A stretch of DNA of 64,000 nt from the NCBI RefSeq assembly GCF_000189635.1, contig NW_002476416.1, forward strand, positions 78,996 to 142,995, written 5' to 3'. Below are positions 52,224 through 64,000 of the stretch, piece by piece. This stretch comes from Tetrahymena thermophila SB210. Taxonomy: Eukaryota; Ciliophora; Oligohymenophorea; Hymenostomatida; Tetrahymenidae. The translations under genes were made by a program, and so were the position numbers. Under the pieces are notes generated by a model. That model had not been told where the DNA came from. It made no database searches and was given only the letters and a program-made list of their open reading frames with translations. Position 1 is the stretch's first letter. Each line of letters starts with the position of its first letter.

Positions 52224-53237
52224 ATGAATAAAAAAATGATACTTTTGAGTATTATCGTGCTCATGCCTCTCTGTTTTGCTCAAGATATAAGCATAGAAAA
52301 ACTCCTTGCTTATAATAAATGGTCAAGCTAACATCAAAGAGTTTATCTAAATGAAGATGAAAAACTATTTAGACAAATGGTTTTCTTTGAGAACTTGTAA
52401 AAGATTAAGGAGCATAACAGTAATCCTAACAACACCTATTCTATCCATTTAAACTAATTCTCAGATATGACTAAACAAGAATTTGCTGAAAAAATTCTTA
52501 TGAAATAGAATATTGTTGACCATTTAATGAAAGGAATCAGTTAAGAGGCAACTCATAATGATACTAATAATAAAGAAACTTAATTGAATTCAAAAAGCCT
52601 TATTTTAGCTGATTCAATAGACTGGAGAGAACAAGGTGCTATAACGACTGTTAAGAATTAAGGTAACTGTGGTTCATGCTGGAGTTTCTCTGCAGCTGCC
52701 CTAATGGAGTCATTTAACTTCATTTAAAACAATACTTTAGTTGATTTCTCTGAGTAATAACTTGTTGATTGTGTCATCCCTGCAAATGGTTACTATTCTT
52801 ATGGATGTAGTGGAGGAGCGGCTGTTTATTGTTTGGATTATGCCTCCAAAGTAGGTATCACTACCCTAGACAAATATCCCTATGTTAGAATTTAGAAAAA
52901 CTGTAATGTGACTGGCACAAATAATGGCTATAAGCCTAAATAGTGGATTAAAGTTCCTAACACTTCAAATGACTTAAAAAGTGCTTTGAATTTCTCTCCT
53001 GTTTCTGTTGTTGTTGATGCTACAAATTGGGATAATTATGAGTCTGGAATTTTCAATGGATGTGATTAATCTAATATTAGTCTTAATCATGCTGTATTAG
53101 CTATTGGTTATGACTAACAAGGAAACTGGATTATAAAAAATTCTTGGAGCCATTATTGGGGTGAAAATGGTTTTATGAGACTTGCTGCTAACAACACATG
53201 CGGTATCTTAAGCAATAATCTTTAAATTACTGCTTGA
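52224..53237 (+). CDS. Secreted cathepsin L-like cysteine protease 7
   Basis: Intronless, 337 residues; the start MNKKMILLSIIVLM has two more codons than the others. An in-frame second ATG four codons later could also serve, and both keep the signal peptide. Propeptide and C1A domain are complete, with Cys152 (CGSCWSF), His289 (LNHAVLAIGY) and Asn306 (KNSWSHYWGE). The segment CSGGAAVYC replaces CNGGWPVQC of the relatives: Trp-Pro to Ala-Ala in the loop that lines the substrate cleft, so altered S3/S2 preference is plausible (inference). Mature domain start differs slightly (WREQGAITT). Confidence 0.94.
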
Positions 53238-53924
53238 AAAATATAGATAAGCTATTATAATTAAAATATATTATTCGTATAAACTATTATTTTATATAAA
53301 ATAGTCATTCAAATATTAAGATTCGATTAGTTTTAAAAATAAAAATTTTATTTAAATTAACATTCAAAATTTAATTCTATTTTTAGTTTTGACATAAAAA
53401 ACATAAAATAAAAATTTTATTTTAAATTAAAAAAATAAACAAATAATGAATTTAAAAATAAATTATTAATAAAATGATAGATTTCATAATTTATTTATAT
53501 TTAAATTAATTAATGTATAATTAAATAAAACAAGAAAAGGAAAAAGAACATAAAATTAATTGTCATCAAATTTATGTAACTAAATTTTAAGTATTTTTAA
53601 TTTAAAATTCGAAGAATGTACTAACAATTAGCGAGGTAAATATTATTAAAAATTTTAAATAAATAAGCATTTCTATTTTTAAATATTGCTTATATTACAA
53701 TACATTTAAAATTTTTATGTTAAATTACATTTACCTATATGTATTAAGATAAGAAAATTTTATGTGAATTTCAAATAAAATTCAAAATTCTTGATGAAAA
53801 AATTATTAAAATGTAAATAATTTAAATAAGATATCAAAAGACTAAAGTATAAACATATAATTGCGCTTTTAATAAAAGAAAAATATATCAAAATATCCTT
53901 TCATTTGAAATACTATAATGCGAT
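53238..53924. other. 3' flank of protease 7 and spacer start
   Basis: Shared 3' flank to about 53365, then unique A/T sequence including the palindrome AAAATAAAAATTTTATTTT near 53405-53424, then the left part of a spacer module from about 53700. Confidence 0.5.
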
Positions 53925-55364
53925 GTATAATGAATGACCTAATTTATACTTTTTGCAAAAATTTAAAATAATTTTTAAATTATTTATTTTGTACAAATTT
54001 ATAAATCAAATAATAAAGCAAAATAATTTTTCCTATTCTAGACAGGTAGTATTTTTATAGTAAATTTAAATGAAAATTCTTCATATAAATATACTTTATT
54101 ATTTCCCAAGCTAAAGCTCAATATAAAATTATAAGTAATATATAATTTTCATAAAAAATTATTAAATACAATCAAGCATAAGCTGTTAAAAATGAATAAA
54201 TAAATGAAAACTAAACTTATTTAAAATATATTTATAAAATTAATTTTACTTTTGAAAAATAATGAATTTATTTTAGTATTTAAATCTCCATAGTATAGAA
54301 TAATTTACTTTTTTTGTTTTTATTCTTAATTTAATTAATTGAAAAAATCTTCTGAAAACTAAACACTTTTTCCTATAAAATTTAAAACTAAAGTATGGAG
54401 TAACATAAAGTTAATTAATAAATACCATTTAATTTTAAACTATCCAAAATGATAAAAGTTATTATTTAAATGAAATAGATATCTCGAGGTATTAATTTCA
54501 CTAGTGATATATAGTAGATGCTTTGTTATATGTATTTATAAAACTTGTAGAGATATTAAAAATCATTAATTTTTATCCAAAGTTTATTTAGTTTCTGGCT
54601 ATTTGATATATCAAAATCATGAATTTAATTTAATAAATATAAATATAAATCAAAAATTTTACTTCATGGCTTTGACTATTATTTCAGACCATTAACTTAT
54701 ATTTGAGTGTTTTTATGTATAAATTTAAGTAATCAAGAATTTATATTATCATAATTTCCAAAATAAGAATATCCTAATTTAAACAACTTTTTAAATGTAA
54801 AAAAAATATTTTCATAATTAAAGAAAATAGAGTCTAAAATTCAGAAGTAAAACTTATTCTCCAATATTTTGTTATCTAAAAATTAGTATTATATGTATCA
54901 TTAAATAAAACATATTATTTACTAAATTAGCATCATATTTTTGCAAAATGTTACAATCTATTATTTTTTTTGAGTTTTTATGTTGAAAATTCATTATCCT
55001 TATCAAAATTTTATTTCATAGTTTTTATTACTATATAATTCTGATAAAATAATTGCTAACTTGAAATAGAATTTTATAGCGAATTCTAAAATGAGGGTAA
55101 ATAGATCTGATAAATTTTATCTAATTATCTTCTAAAATTTTTTTGATTTAAAATATCAAAATAATATTATTTTATTATCTATCCGTTCTTTCAATTATAT
55201 TTATCATCTCTAATTTAACCCATATTTTTTAATATTTGAGGTTTATAATTAAATGCTTTTATTAATGTATGCAGATTATTTTTATTACTAAAACTATATT
55301 TTTCAAATAAATAAAATTACAATTTAGGATAAACAATAAAAAAGCTGATTTAAATTTTCTTACT
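53925..55364. repeat. Array spacer module, copy 11
   Basis: Nearly identical to copy 6. It runs into the start of a promoter block (ACAATTTAGGATAAACAATA) and stops at TTTCTTACTG, where a protease gene has been removed. Confidence 0.7.
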
Positions 55365-55450
55365 GAAAAAATTTGGATAAGTTACTGTAACTGAAATATA
55401 TTAAAATATACTATTTGTACAAATTATTCAGTGATTAAATTTCATTGTTA
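55340..55450 (+). pseudogene. Gene-deletion scar: promoter side joined to protease 3' flank
   Basis: The upstream sequence TTTTCTTACTGAA, which in gene 7 leads on to the promoter, is here followed directly by AAAATTTGGATAAG, the sequence found right after protease stop codons, and by the rest of the 3' flank. TTACTG occurs at both break sites (TTCTTACTGAAT upstream, GTTACTGC at the gene end). The whole promoter and gene (about 1.1-1.2 kb) therefore appear to have been lost through this microhomology. Confidence 0.75.
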
Positions 55451-55549
55451 ATCAATTTCTAAAAATGATACGTTATTAAATTTTAAAATCGTAATAATAA
55501 TGAATGAAGTAAATATTATTAAAAACTTTTCATAAATAAAATTTTTATT

Positions 55550-57239
55550 TTGTAAATATTCTTTATAAAACAATTAGAATTTTTATATTTATTTAGTTAA
55601 TACTAAGAAAAAAAATATTTTAAGAAAATTTCAATAAAATTCAAAAATTAATCAAATAATTATTAAAATGTAAATAATTTAAATAAAATATCATAAGATT
55701 AATGTATAAACAAATAAATAGGTTTTTAATAAAAGAAAAATATATCAAAATAGGTAATAACTTAATTAATGCGTTTTGCAAATATTTTAAATAATTCTTA
55801 AAGTATTTATTTTATACATATTTATAAGTAAAATAATAAAGCAAAATCCTTTTTCCAGTTATATATAGAGTTAAGTTATTTTATGGTAAATTTATATGAA
55901 AATTGTTTATATAAATATATTTTATTAATTCCCAAGTTAAAGCTATAATAAAATTATAAATATGTAATACATAATTTTCATAAAATATAAATTCATTATT
56001 GCATAAGTTGTTAAAAATTAAATAATGAATAGTAAACCTATTTAAAATATATTAAAATAAATAATTTTATTATTGAAAAATAGTGAATTTATTGTAGTAA
56101 ATAAATCTCCGCAATATAGAAAAAAATTAATTTTTTTAGATTTTATTCTTAATTTGGTTAATTGTAAAAATCTTCTGAAAGTAAATCACTTTTTTTTCTA
56201 TAAAATTTTAAATAAAGTTTTTAAAGGCTTATCGGAACATAAAATTAATTAATAAATGCCATTTTAATTTTTAATTATCCTAAATGATAAAAATTATTTA
56301 AAATAGTTTATTTATAAGAAATAAATATCTCGAAATATTAATTGTTACTATCAAAATATAATAATTACTTACTTTATTGTATCTATATATAAAACAAGTA
56401 GAGATTTCAAAAATCATTAATTTTTATACAATATTTATTTAACAAGTGCTATTTGATTGATTAAAACCATGAATTTAACATAATAAACTCGAATTTTAAT
56501 CAAAAATGACATTTTTTGGTTCTAGATCATTAATTTATTATTGAAGTGTTTTTTCCATTAATTTAAGCAACTAGGAATTTATATAATATTCTACCTTCCA
56601 TATTTTAGGAAAAATAAGTATATCATAATTTAAACACCTTTTTACATAAAAAAATATTTTCATACATAAAGAAAATAGAGTCTAAAATTTAGCAGTAAAA
56701 CTTAAACTCAAATATTTTGTTTTCTAAAAATTAGTATGATATGTATTATTAAATAAAAAATATTACTTATTAAATTAACATCAATTATTGAAAAATGTTA
56801 CAATCCATTATTTTGTTTGTTTTTTTAGGTTATAAATTGTTTATTGTTTTCAAAATATAATTTCATAACTATAATAACTAATTAATACAGACTATATAAT
56901 AGCTTGAAACAGAATTTTATAGTTAATTCTAAAATGACGAAATATTGATCTAATAAATTTTATCTAATAATCTTTTAAAACTTTCTTGATTTAAAATCTA
57001 AAAATAATATTATTTTATTATCTATCAATTCTTTCAATTATACTTATCATCTCTAATTAAACTCATATCCATAAATATTTGAGGCTTATAATTAAATAGT
57101 TTTATTAATGTATGCAGATTAATTTTATTACTAAAATTATATTTTTCTATAAATAAAATTAGAATTTAGATAATTTATTATAAAGCTGGTTAAATTTTTC
57201 TTATTGAAGGAAAATTAGTTTTGGTTTATAAAAGATACA
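55550..57239. repeat. Array spacer module, copy 12
   Basis: Full-length spacer preceding protease gene 8, with the TTAGTATGATATGTATTA block near 56731 and AAATATTTGAGGC near 57074. Noncoding. Confidence 0.65.
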
Positions 57240-57355
57240 CTATTCCAAATTGAAATTCTCCATGCTTTATATAGTTAGACATTTTTACTCAAAACATTAA
57301 AGAATAAAAAAATAAAATAAAAAATAAAAAATAAAACTAAAACTTTAAATAAAAT
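57240..57355 (+). promoter_or_regulatory. Protease promoter block, gene 8
   Basis: ACTATTCCAAATTGAAATTC then GCTTTATATAGTTAGACATT and an A-rich leader to ATG at 57356; the TATAG variant matches that of gene 5, its closest coding relative. Confidence 0.6.
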
Positions 57356-58366
<1,011 letters not shown>

Positions 58367-59878
58367 AAAATATGGATAATCTATTATAATTAAAATATAT
58401 TATTCGTATAAACTATTATTTTATATAAAATAGTCATTCAAATATTAAGATTCGATTAATTTTAAAAACAAAAATTTATTTAAATTAACATTAAATTTAT
58501 AAATATTAAAAAATAATAATTAATATTTCAAAATAACTTGATAAAAAATAAAAAAGTAAATTAATTTTATAAAAAAAATTCAAAAAAAGCTAACTACAAA
58601 ATTATTTAATATAAACTTATTCATTAAAAATAACTTCCTAGTTAATCAAAGTTTCTTTATATTAAAACTTCTTACTAAGATTCACTTGGTTTTAATTTAT
58701 TTTAAGGCTTTTAAATAATAATTTTTAAAAATTTTCTCTAGGGACTTGATTAAGAGGTTATTTTAATTTTCCAAGATCATTTTTTATTTTTTTGATTTTC
58801 TAAAGCATATTTTAAATTAAAATTAATAAAATTTGACTAGATACTGTATATGCTGTAATTAAGGTGCATTAATTTCTTAAAAAAATATTTTGAATACACC
58901 TTAATTAACCATAGATTTTTATTAGCTAATAAGAATTAAGAAGCCATTAATTACTATGTGTAATCCCTAATATATATATATGTTACCAACTTAAAGCTAA
59001 CAACATATATTTACTCATCATAAATAGCTCTAAAATTTATATAGCTTGCAATAATAATTTAACATATAGATGCGAATAAAATGATGTTTAAAAGCATTTA
59101 ATATAAAAAGGGAATATTTTTAAAATTATTACAAATTAAACTGTTTAAATAATAATTTGAATGTGCATTCATTTTGTGTTTTAGATTATAATTCTATCTT
59201 TAAATTTATTTAAAATGCAATTATAAGTTGATTTTTTTTTAGTTTTCTTTCTAACCTAAAATCTAGAAAATTTAAATAAAATCAATAAAAATATTAATTA
59301 ATTAGCTTTAGCTTTTTGAGAATTAAAAAGAGTTTTTACAAAAAGAATTATAAACGGATGCTCTTTATTTGAAATTAAAAATTTTATAAGTTATTTTTGA
59401 TCAAATTGGTTTTTTATAAATAATTATTTAGATAATCTATAAAAAAATTTTATTTTTAAGAGTGATAAAAATTTTTAATTTTATTAATCTAGTCAAATTC
59501 GTTGGATTAAAGTTATACATTTAGAAAGAAACTTGCTATAAGCCTCAAAAATTCTATTAATTTGATAAAGTTAAATTATTGTTAGAACTGGTTTTTTTTG
59601 TAAAATTAATGTACAATTTTAGTAGAGTTTGAATTTTATTTAGTTTTAAAAAATAAGCAATAAATAGCATAAAAAATTTCAATTTATAATTATAACGTTT
59701 TAATATAATATTGATTGAAGGTTTGTTTGTTTGTTTTAGTGAGAGATTTTATATATTATATTTATTGGTAGAAGTGCTTTGAAATAAGCATAAACAAATG
59801 TGAATAGGAAAGGTAGGATGAATAAAAATATACTAAATAAGTTTTATATATAAATAAATAACTTATTTTAATGATATA
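58367..59878. other. 3' flank of protease 8 and array end
   Basis: Shared 3' flank to about 58560. An 11-bp perfect inverted repeat follows: TAATTAAGGTG (58856-58866) with CACCTTAATTA (58897-58907), preceded by GCTGTAATTAA. The remainder to 59878 is AT-rich without spacer homology or genes; the protease array ends here. Confidence 0.55.
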
Positions 59879-60736
59879 TCAAAGATCAATTGGACTTTCT
59901 GTTTTATTTTCAAAGTACATATAATCAATTAAAAGAATAGCAGCCATAAAAAGAGCTTTGTCTTCAGGAGTCAAACTAGGAGGGAAACCTATAGTAAAGT
60001 TATCTGTTTTACCAAAACAACTCTTTAGACAACCTGCAGATTTCTTTAGAATTCTTGTAATTAGTTCACCTGCTGGATTCTTTACTTCAAAAGTTAATTC
60101 TTGGCAAGATTGATAAGGGCAACCCATACAAAGGAAACCAAGTTAGCATAAGGATCCAGAAATTATAAACTTGATATTGCCTGCAGCATCTTCAATTTCA
60201 ACACAAAGTTCGTAACATCTAAATGGTTCTCTAATTTTTCCAAGATACTAATTCATACCATTTTCTACAACTGTTACAGAGAGTTCAGGACGATTGAAGC
60301 AGTAACATGTACACCTGAATGGACGTTACATTTAAATAAAAGTTGAGCCAGAAAGTTATCCATAATTTAATTTTCCTTGCTAATTTGTGACTGCCATATC
60401 AAATGGACGGCAGTTTGGGGCTAAGCATTAACGTACACAACAGTTACTAAGTTCTTTGCACTTGAATATAGTTTAATCTGAAATTTATATACCATTAACA
60501 TCAGTAGGATAAACCTTGTAGACATTTGGAGTTTAGCATCCAGTCAATGCCTCAATGACTTCTATCTTTTATTCAATAAATATACCTTAAGCAGAAGCTA
60601 ACTTTTACAATCCGTTTTAAATAGCCACTACTGCATTCTATTGCATAGGCATCATTTAAATATTAGGCATACCTTACTATCCATAACCTTAACCGAAGGG
60701 CTATTGATTTTACTATTGCTATTATGGTGGATACAT
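59879..60736 (-). CDS. Phospholipid scramblase family protein
   Basis: Single exon, 285 residues, ATG at 60736, TGA at 59881-59879. A Pro/Gln/Gly-rich N-terminus (MYPPQQQQQ, FGQGYGQQG) is typical of the family. The scramblase barrel follows: IEQKIEVIEALTG, the cysteine cluster ELSNCCVRQC, RPFRCTCYCF, LGKIREPFRCYE, and the C-terminal FMAAILLIDYMYFE helix that anchors the family in the membrane. The Cys clusters are probable palmitoylation sites. These proteins are linked to bidirectional, calcium-dependent movement of phospholipids across the plasma membrane, or to nucleic-acid and signalling roles in some species. Length is normal for the family (about 290-320). No introns. All features needed for a full-length product are present. 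Confidence 0.94.
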
Positions 60737-62700
60737 TTATTTATTTATCTATTAATGATAATTTATTTTACTTAACTTTTTATTAAATTTGTATGATAAT
60801 TAATATTTATAACAATTATATTTGGCAATAAATATATAAATCAGTAAATAAATAAAAAAATTATTTATAAATAGAAATTCAATCATAACGTATATCTCTA
60901 GAAGCTTATTCTTTTTACAAATTTTTACAAAGAGATTATATTGTTTAAATTGTCTATTCTTAATTCAATTTTATGTATTATTTCCTTAAAATTAATCAAT
61001 AAAAGAGATAATCAAATTTAATTAATTTTTCTTTTTAATCAATTACTGAAAAGTAAACCAGCTAGTTAAATGCATCAAATATAATATTTATCACTTCTAA
61101 TAATAATAACTATCACAAATAAACAATCAAAATTACTGATTCGATAAATTAAAAAAAATTTAAAATTTAAATTATTACTATCTAATGACCATGATATTTA
61201 TCTTTGTTTGATTTTTTTTATTAATTGATAAAATATAGATGATCTTATAAAGTTAGCTTTCTAGCTTTAAAAAATTTATAACCTAATTGCAAACGGTTCT
61301 ACAAATATAGATCAAAAGCTTAAGTATCTAAAAATTCAAACTAGACCCATTTATTAATATGAAAACAAATCAACTTTCTTTTTGAATATTTGTGGTCTTT
61401 ATTTTTGATTTTGATATTATTACCCACCCAAATCTTAATTATATTCAAAATAGATTTTTTTAGGTTTCCTTGAAAACAAAAATCTAAATAATAATTTAAA
61501 TATTTTTATGCATAAAATAATATTTTTCTAATTAGTTATAAATAAATTAACTGGATTTTAAAGAATCTAGTGAGTTTCTAGTAATTTAATTTACTGACTT
61601 TAATAGCTCAAAGATATTAAGCAAATTTATAAAAAAATATTTAGATTCAGAAATTTAAATAATATGTTTCAAAATTTTAATTTGATAATATTAATATATT
61701 TTTCACTTTTATAGTTAGTAAATTTGATTAGTTACATGAGATTGTAAAAAAATTCTATAGGTGGAATAAGAAATTAAATGGAAAAAATCCTAAAAAGTAG
61801 ATGTAACTAAATGTAAAATTTTTCTTTTACAAATCAATTCAATATAATTTTAATAGGTTAATAGATAAAATGTTTTTATTTATTGTTTTTACCATAATTT
61901 AAAATATTATTTTTTTCATTTAAAATATTTTGAGATATCTTTTTACTTTTCTGCATTTGGTTTATAATTCAAGAAAAGAATTTAGAACAAATTTATGTAA
62001 TTTGATCCAAGATCTTATGAATCCTTATTGGTGATTTAAATAAATACGCTGTATTAATTAGATTATTTTCCATTAAAAGCCTTTTAAAGCAAGAAGATAA
62101 GTAATTAAGAATAAATAATGAATGATATTTACTAGTAATAATTTTTCTATTTTGAAAGTTACAAATAATTAAATTGCAAAGCTCTACTTTTTAAATTTTT
62201 TTAAGTAAAAATAAAATTTTATTTTTATAATAAAAAATGAATAGATAAATTAAAATATCTATGGATAATTTAATGTAAATTGTATTTTTTACAATAATTG
62301 TTTATGGGATAATTAATATAAATTAATCTAATTCAATATAAAATTACAACAATCATCATACATTTAGATTACACTTTTCAAAAGGTAAAACTCAAAAAAA
62401 AAAATGATGAAGTTAATATTTAATAATTTAAATAGAAAATGAATTTAAATTTATATAATTTAATTTTTTAAATTAATAATTATTTGCAATTAGTAAAATT
62501 TGTTGAAATATTTAAAGACAAAATATAAAAAAGAAGCAATTAGCTATTTTATGATTTATTTAGCTTCAAATGAATTAGTTTTGAATGAATTTATTTATAA
62601 ACATGTAAGTAAGCATACTGAGAAAAATTAAAATAAATATTTATGAGCAATATCATAAAATATCTACTAAAATTAAAAAATATTAAAATATTTAATTCAT
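60737..62700. other. Intergenic
   Basis: About 2 kb AT-rich. The left part should carry the scramblase promoter. A possible short exon at about 62563-62606 (reading SNELVLNEFIYKH before a GTAAGT donor) may belong to the right-edge gene but its phase could not be matched. Otherwise nothing supported. Confidence 0.45.
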
Positions 62701-62716
62701 TTTTGTTATTTATTAG

Positions 62717-64000
62717 TGTGGCTAACTAATGTCTAAAAGGTATTTTGCTTTACGTTTTATGCGGAGTATTTAAATTATTCTTATTTGATGGATTGGCTAT
62801 CATTTAACATGGTATCTTTTTAATTAATTAATTAAAATAAATTAGTTAAATAATTTTGACATTAATAAATTATGATTTTACCATTCAAGCGTTAAGAATC
62901 AAGAAGCATATTGTTACTAAATATTTAATTTTGCTATAAATTATCAGATGTACTGGTTTGATCTTTAGTCTCTTAACTAGGCTTACTTATCTATTTAGCA
63001 GGTTTTATCACAGAAGTGCTAAAAACTTTATTAAATTATTCCATTTCTAGAGATTATTTAAACAATTTTAAATTATGATTTGCAATTTAGTATTAGGATT
63101 CTATAATTTTTTAATCTTATAGTTTATCTTAGCTTGTAATAAAAAAATCATTTTATGTAGATTTATTTATTGGAGAAAACACACATTACTCAGGTTCTTT
63201 GGAGTATTTGGGTGTTGTGGTATTTATATTAAGTTAAGAAAACTTTACTTTTTATTTTTCTTCTCCATCTAAAAATTCTTTAGATTACAACTAATCATTA
63301 ATCATGGAAAGCGCTTATTTCTCTTTAGCTAACTTTAAAGCTCTCTGTTTTGTTAATAAAAATACCTTAATTTGATTATTTTTTGAAACTAGGACTTAAA
63401 GTATTAAATTTATTTAATTTCTTCATAGGATGAGGTTCGCTTTGAGGGATTGCATTTGTATTTTTTTTCTAGCTTGATACTCGCCAGTTGCTGCTTATTT
63501 AAATTTAAACTTTGCTTTCAAATTATTATAACTAATGCTGCCTTAATTGAGCAAGTTATTTTATTGACTACTTTATCTTGTTGAATTTTCTGATTGATTA
63601 AAATGGTTTATTTTTAAATACTTTGATAAAGCTGAATGTTTCTAGAAATCTTAGCTTCGCTTTATAAAGGATTTTTTGGAAAAAGCTTTATTATGATACT
63701 TCTGCTAGAATAGGCTCTAAGAAAACAAGCAAGACAAGTTTTAATATAAAGAGCCCATTCAAGGAATAAATGATAATAGTAACATATGGACTCACACTTA
63801 GATTTACTTCTTAAAGGCCTTAATAAAGAATAGTAAGATTTATCGTCAATATTGAAATGAATATTGATTATTGTTCAAGTTAATTTCTCTAATAAGATAT
63901 ATATGGACAGCTTCGAGTTGACATTATACTATAAGATACCAAAGTAATATTTACTACAAAAGCCTAACATTAATAATAAAAAATAATTTTTTTTTTGATT
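62717..64000 (+). CDS. Unrecognised multi-exon gene, running off the right edge
   Basis: Exons are inferred from splice-like borders and consistent phase. One is 62717-62811, after TTTATTAG and before GTATCTTT (YAEYLNYSYLMDWLSFNM). It joins in phase to one from 62948 after TTATCAG (MYWFDLQSLNQAYLSIQQ). A further exon near 63160-63370 reads FIGENTHYSGSLEY and SQENFTFYFSSPSKNSLDY. Another begins after TTCTTCATAG near 63430, reading DEVRFEGLHLYFFSS. A last open stretch to the window end contains RIFWKKLYYDTSARIG and YGQLRVDIILQDTKV. The mix of aromatic/beta-like stretches recalls a secreted or membrane protein, but I recognise no family and the exon borders are only partly reliable. Both ends of the gene are missing. 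Confidence 0.45.

Noticed and set aside
62734-63380. A very long hydrophobic/basic frame in the right-edge gene region
   Set aside because: It is open across sequences that look like introns, and a different frame has balanced composition and splice-like borders; I prefer the spliced reading.

Overview
The window reads as nuclear DNA of a Tetrahymena-like oligohymenophorean ciliate. It is extremely AT-rich, genes have short AT-rich GT-AG introns (55-58 nt where I could define them), and every convincing coding frame uses TAA and TAG as glutamine with TGA as the only stop. Reading with that code turns fragmented frames into complete proteins. I cannot tell macronuclear from micronuclear sequence. 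No telomere repeat or chromosome-breakage motif was seen, and there is one 100-base assembly gap.

Layout, left to right. 0.4-1.1 kb: 5' exon of malate synthase (minus strand, running off the left edge). 5.0-6.0 kb: a two-pass membrane protein. 6.5-17.6 kb: one giant minus-strand, multi-exon receptor or adhesin-like protein. It has a signal peptide, beta-rich N-terminus, long Asn/Ser-rich beta-helix region with GGA repeats, Cys-rich ephrin-receptor-like segment, several membrane helices and a Gln/Asn-rich cytosolic tail. 19.6-20.1 kb: a small basic protein gene. 25.1-29.6 kb: a small secreted protein, a zinc-binding/coiled-coil/SPRY-like protein and an unrecognised multi-exon gene.

21-58.6 kb is the most striking part. 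It is a tandem array of secreted papain-family (cathepsin L-like) cysteine proteases embedded in about twelve copies of a roughly 1-2 kb spacer module. There are six intact intronless genes, two truncated or frameshifted pseudogenes, one relic keeping only promoter and a scrap of coding sequence, and one scar where promoter is joined directly to 3' flank. The spacers show nested duplications. They are broken by a degenerate hAT transposase, small palindromic inserts, a GC-rich island next to poly(A), and the assembly gap. 59.9-60.7 kb: a phospholipid scramblase. 62.7-64 kb: exons of an unrecognised plus-strand gene running off the right edge.

The window thus mixes conserved single genes (glyoxylate cycle, lipid scrambling) with secreted and surface-facing functions, and with a young gene family in active duplication and decay. 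The signal peptides, ERFNIN-like propeptides and complete catalytic residues indicate that the six proteases are made as secretory zymogens, probably for phagosomal/lysosomal or extracellular digestion.
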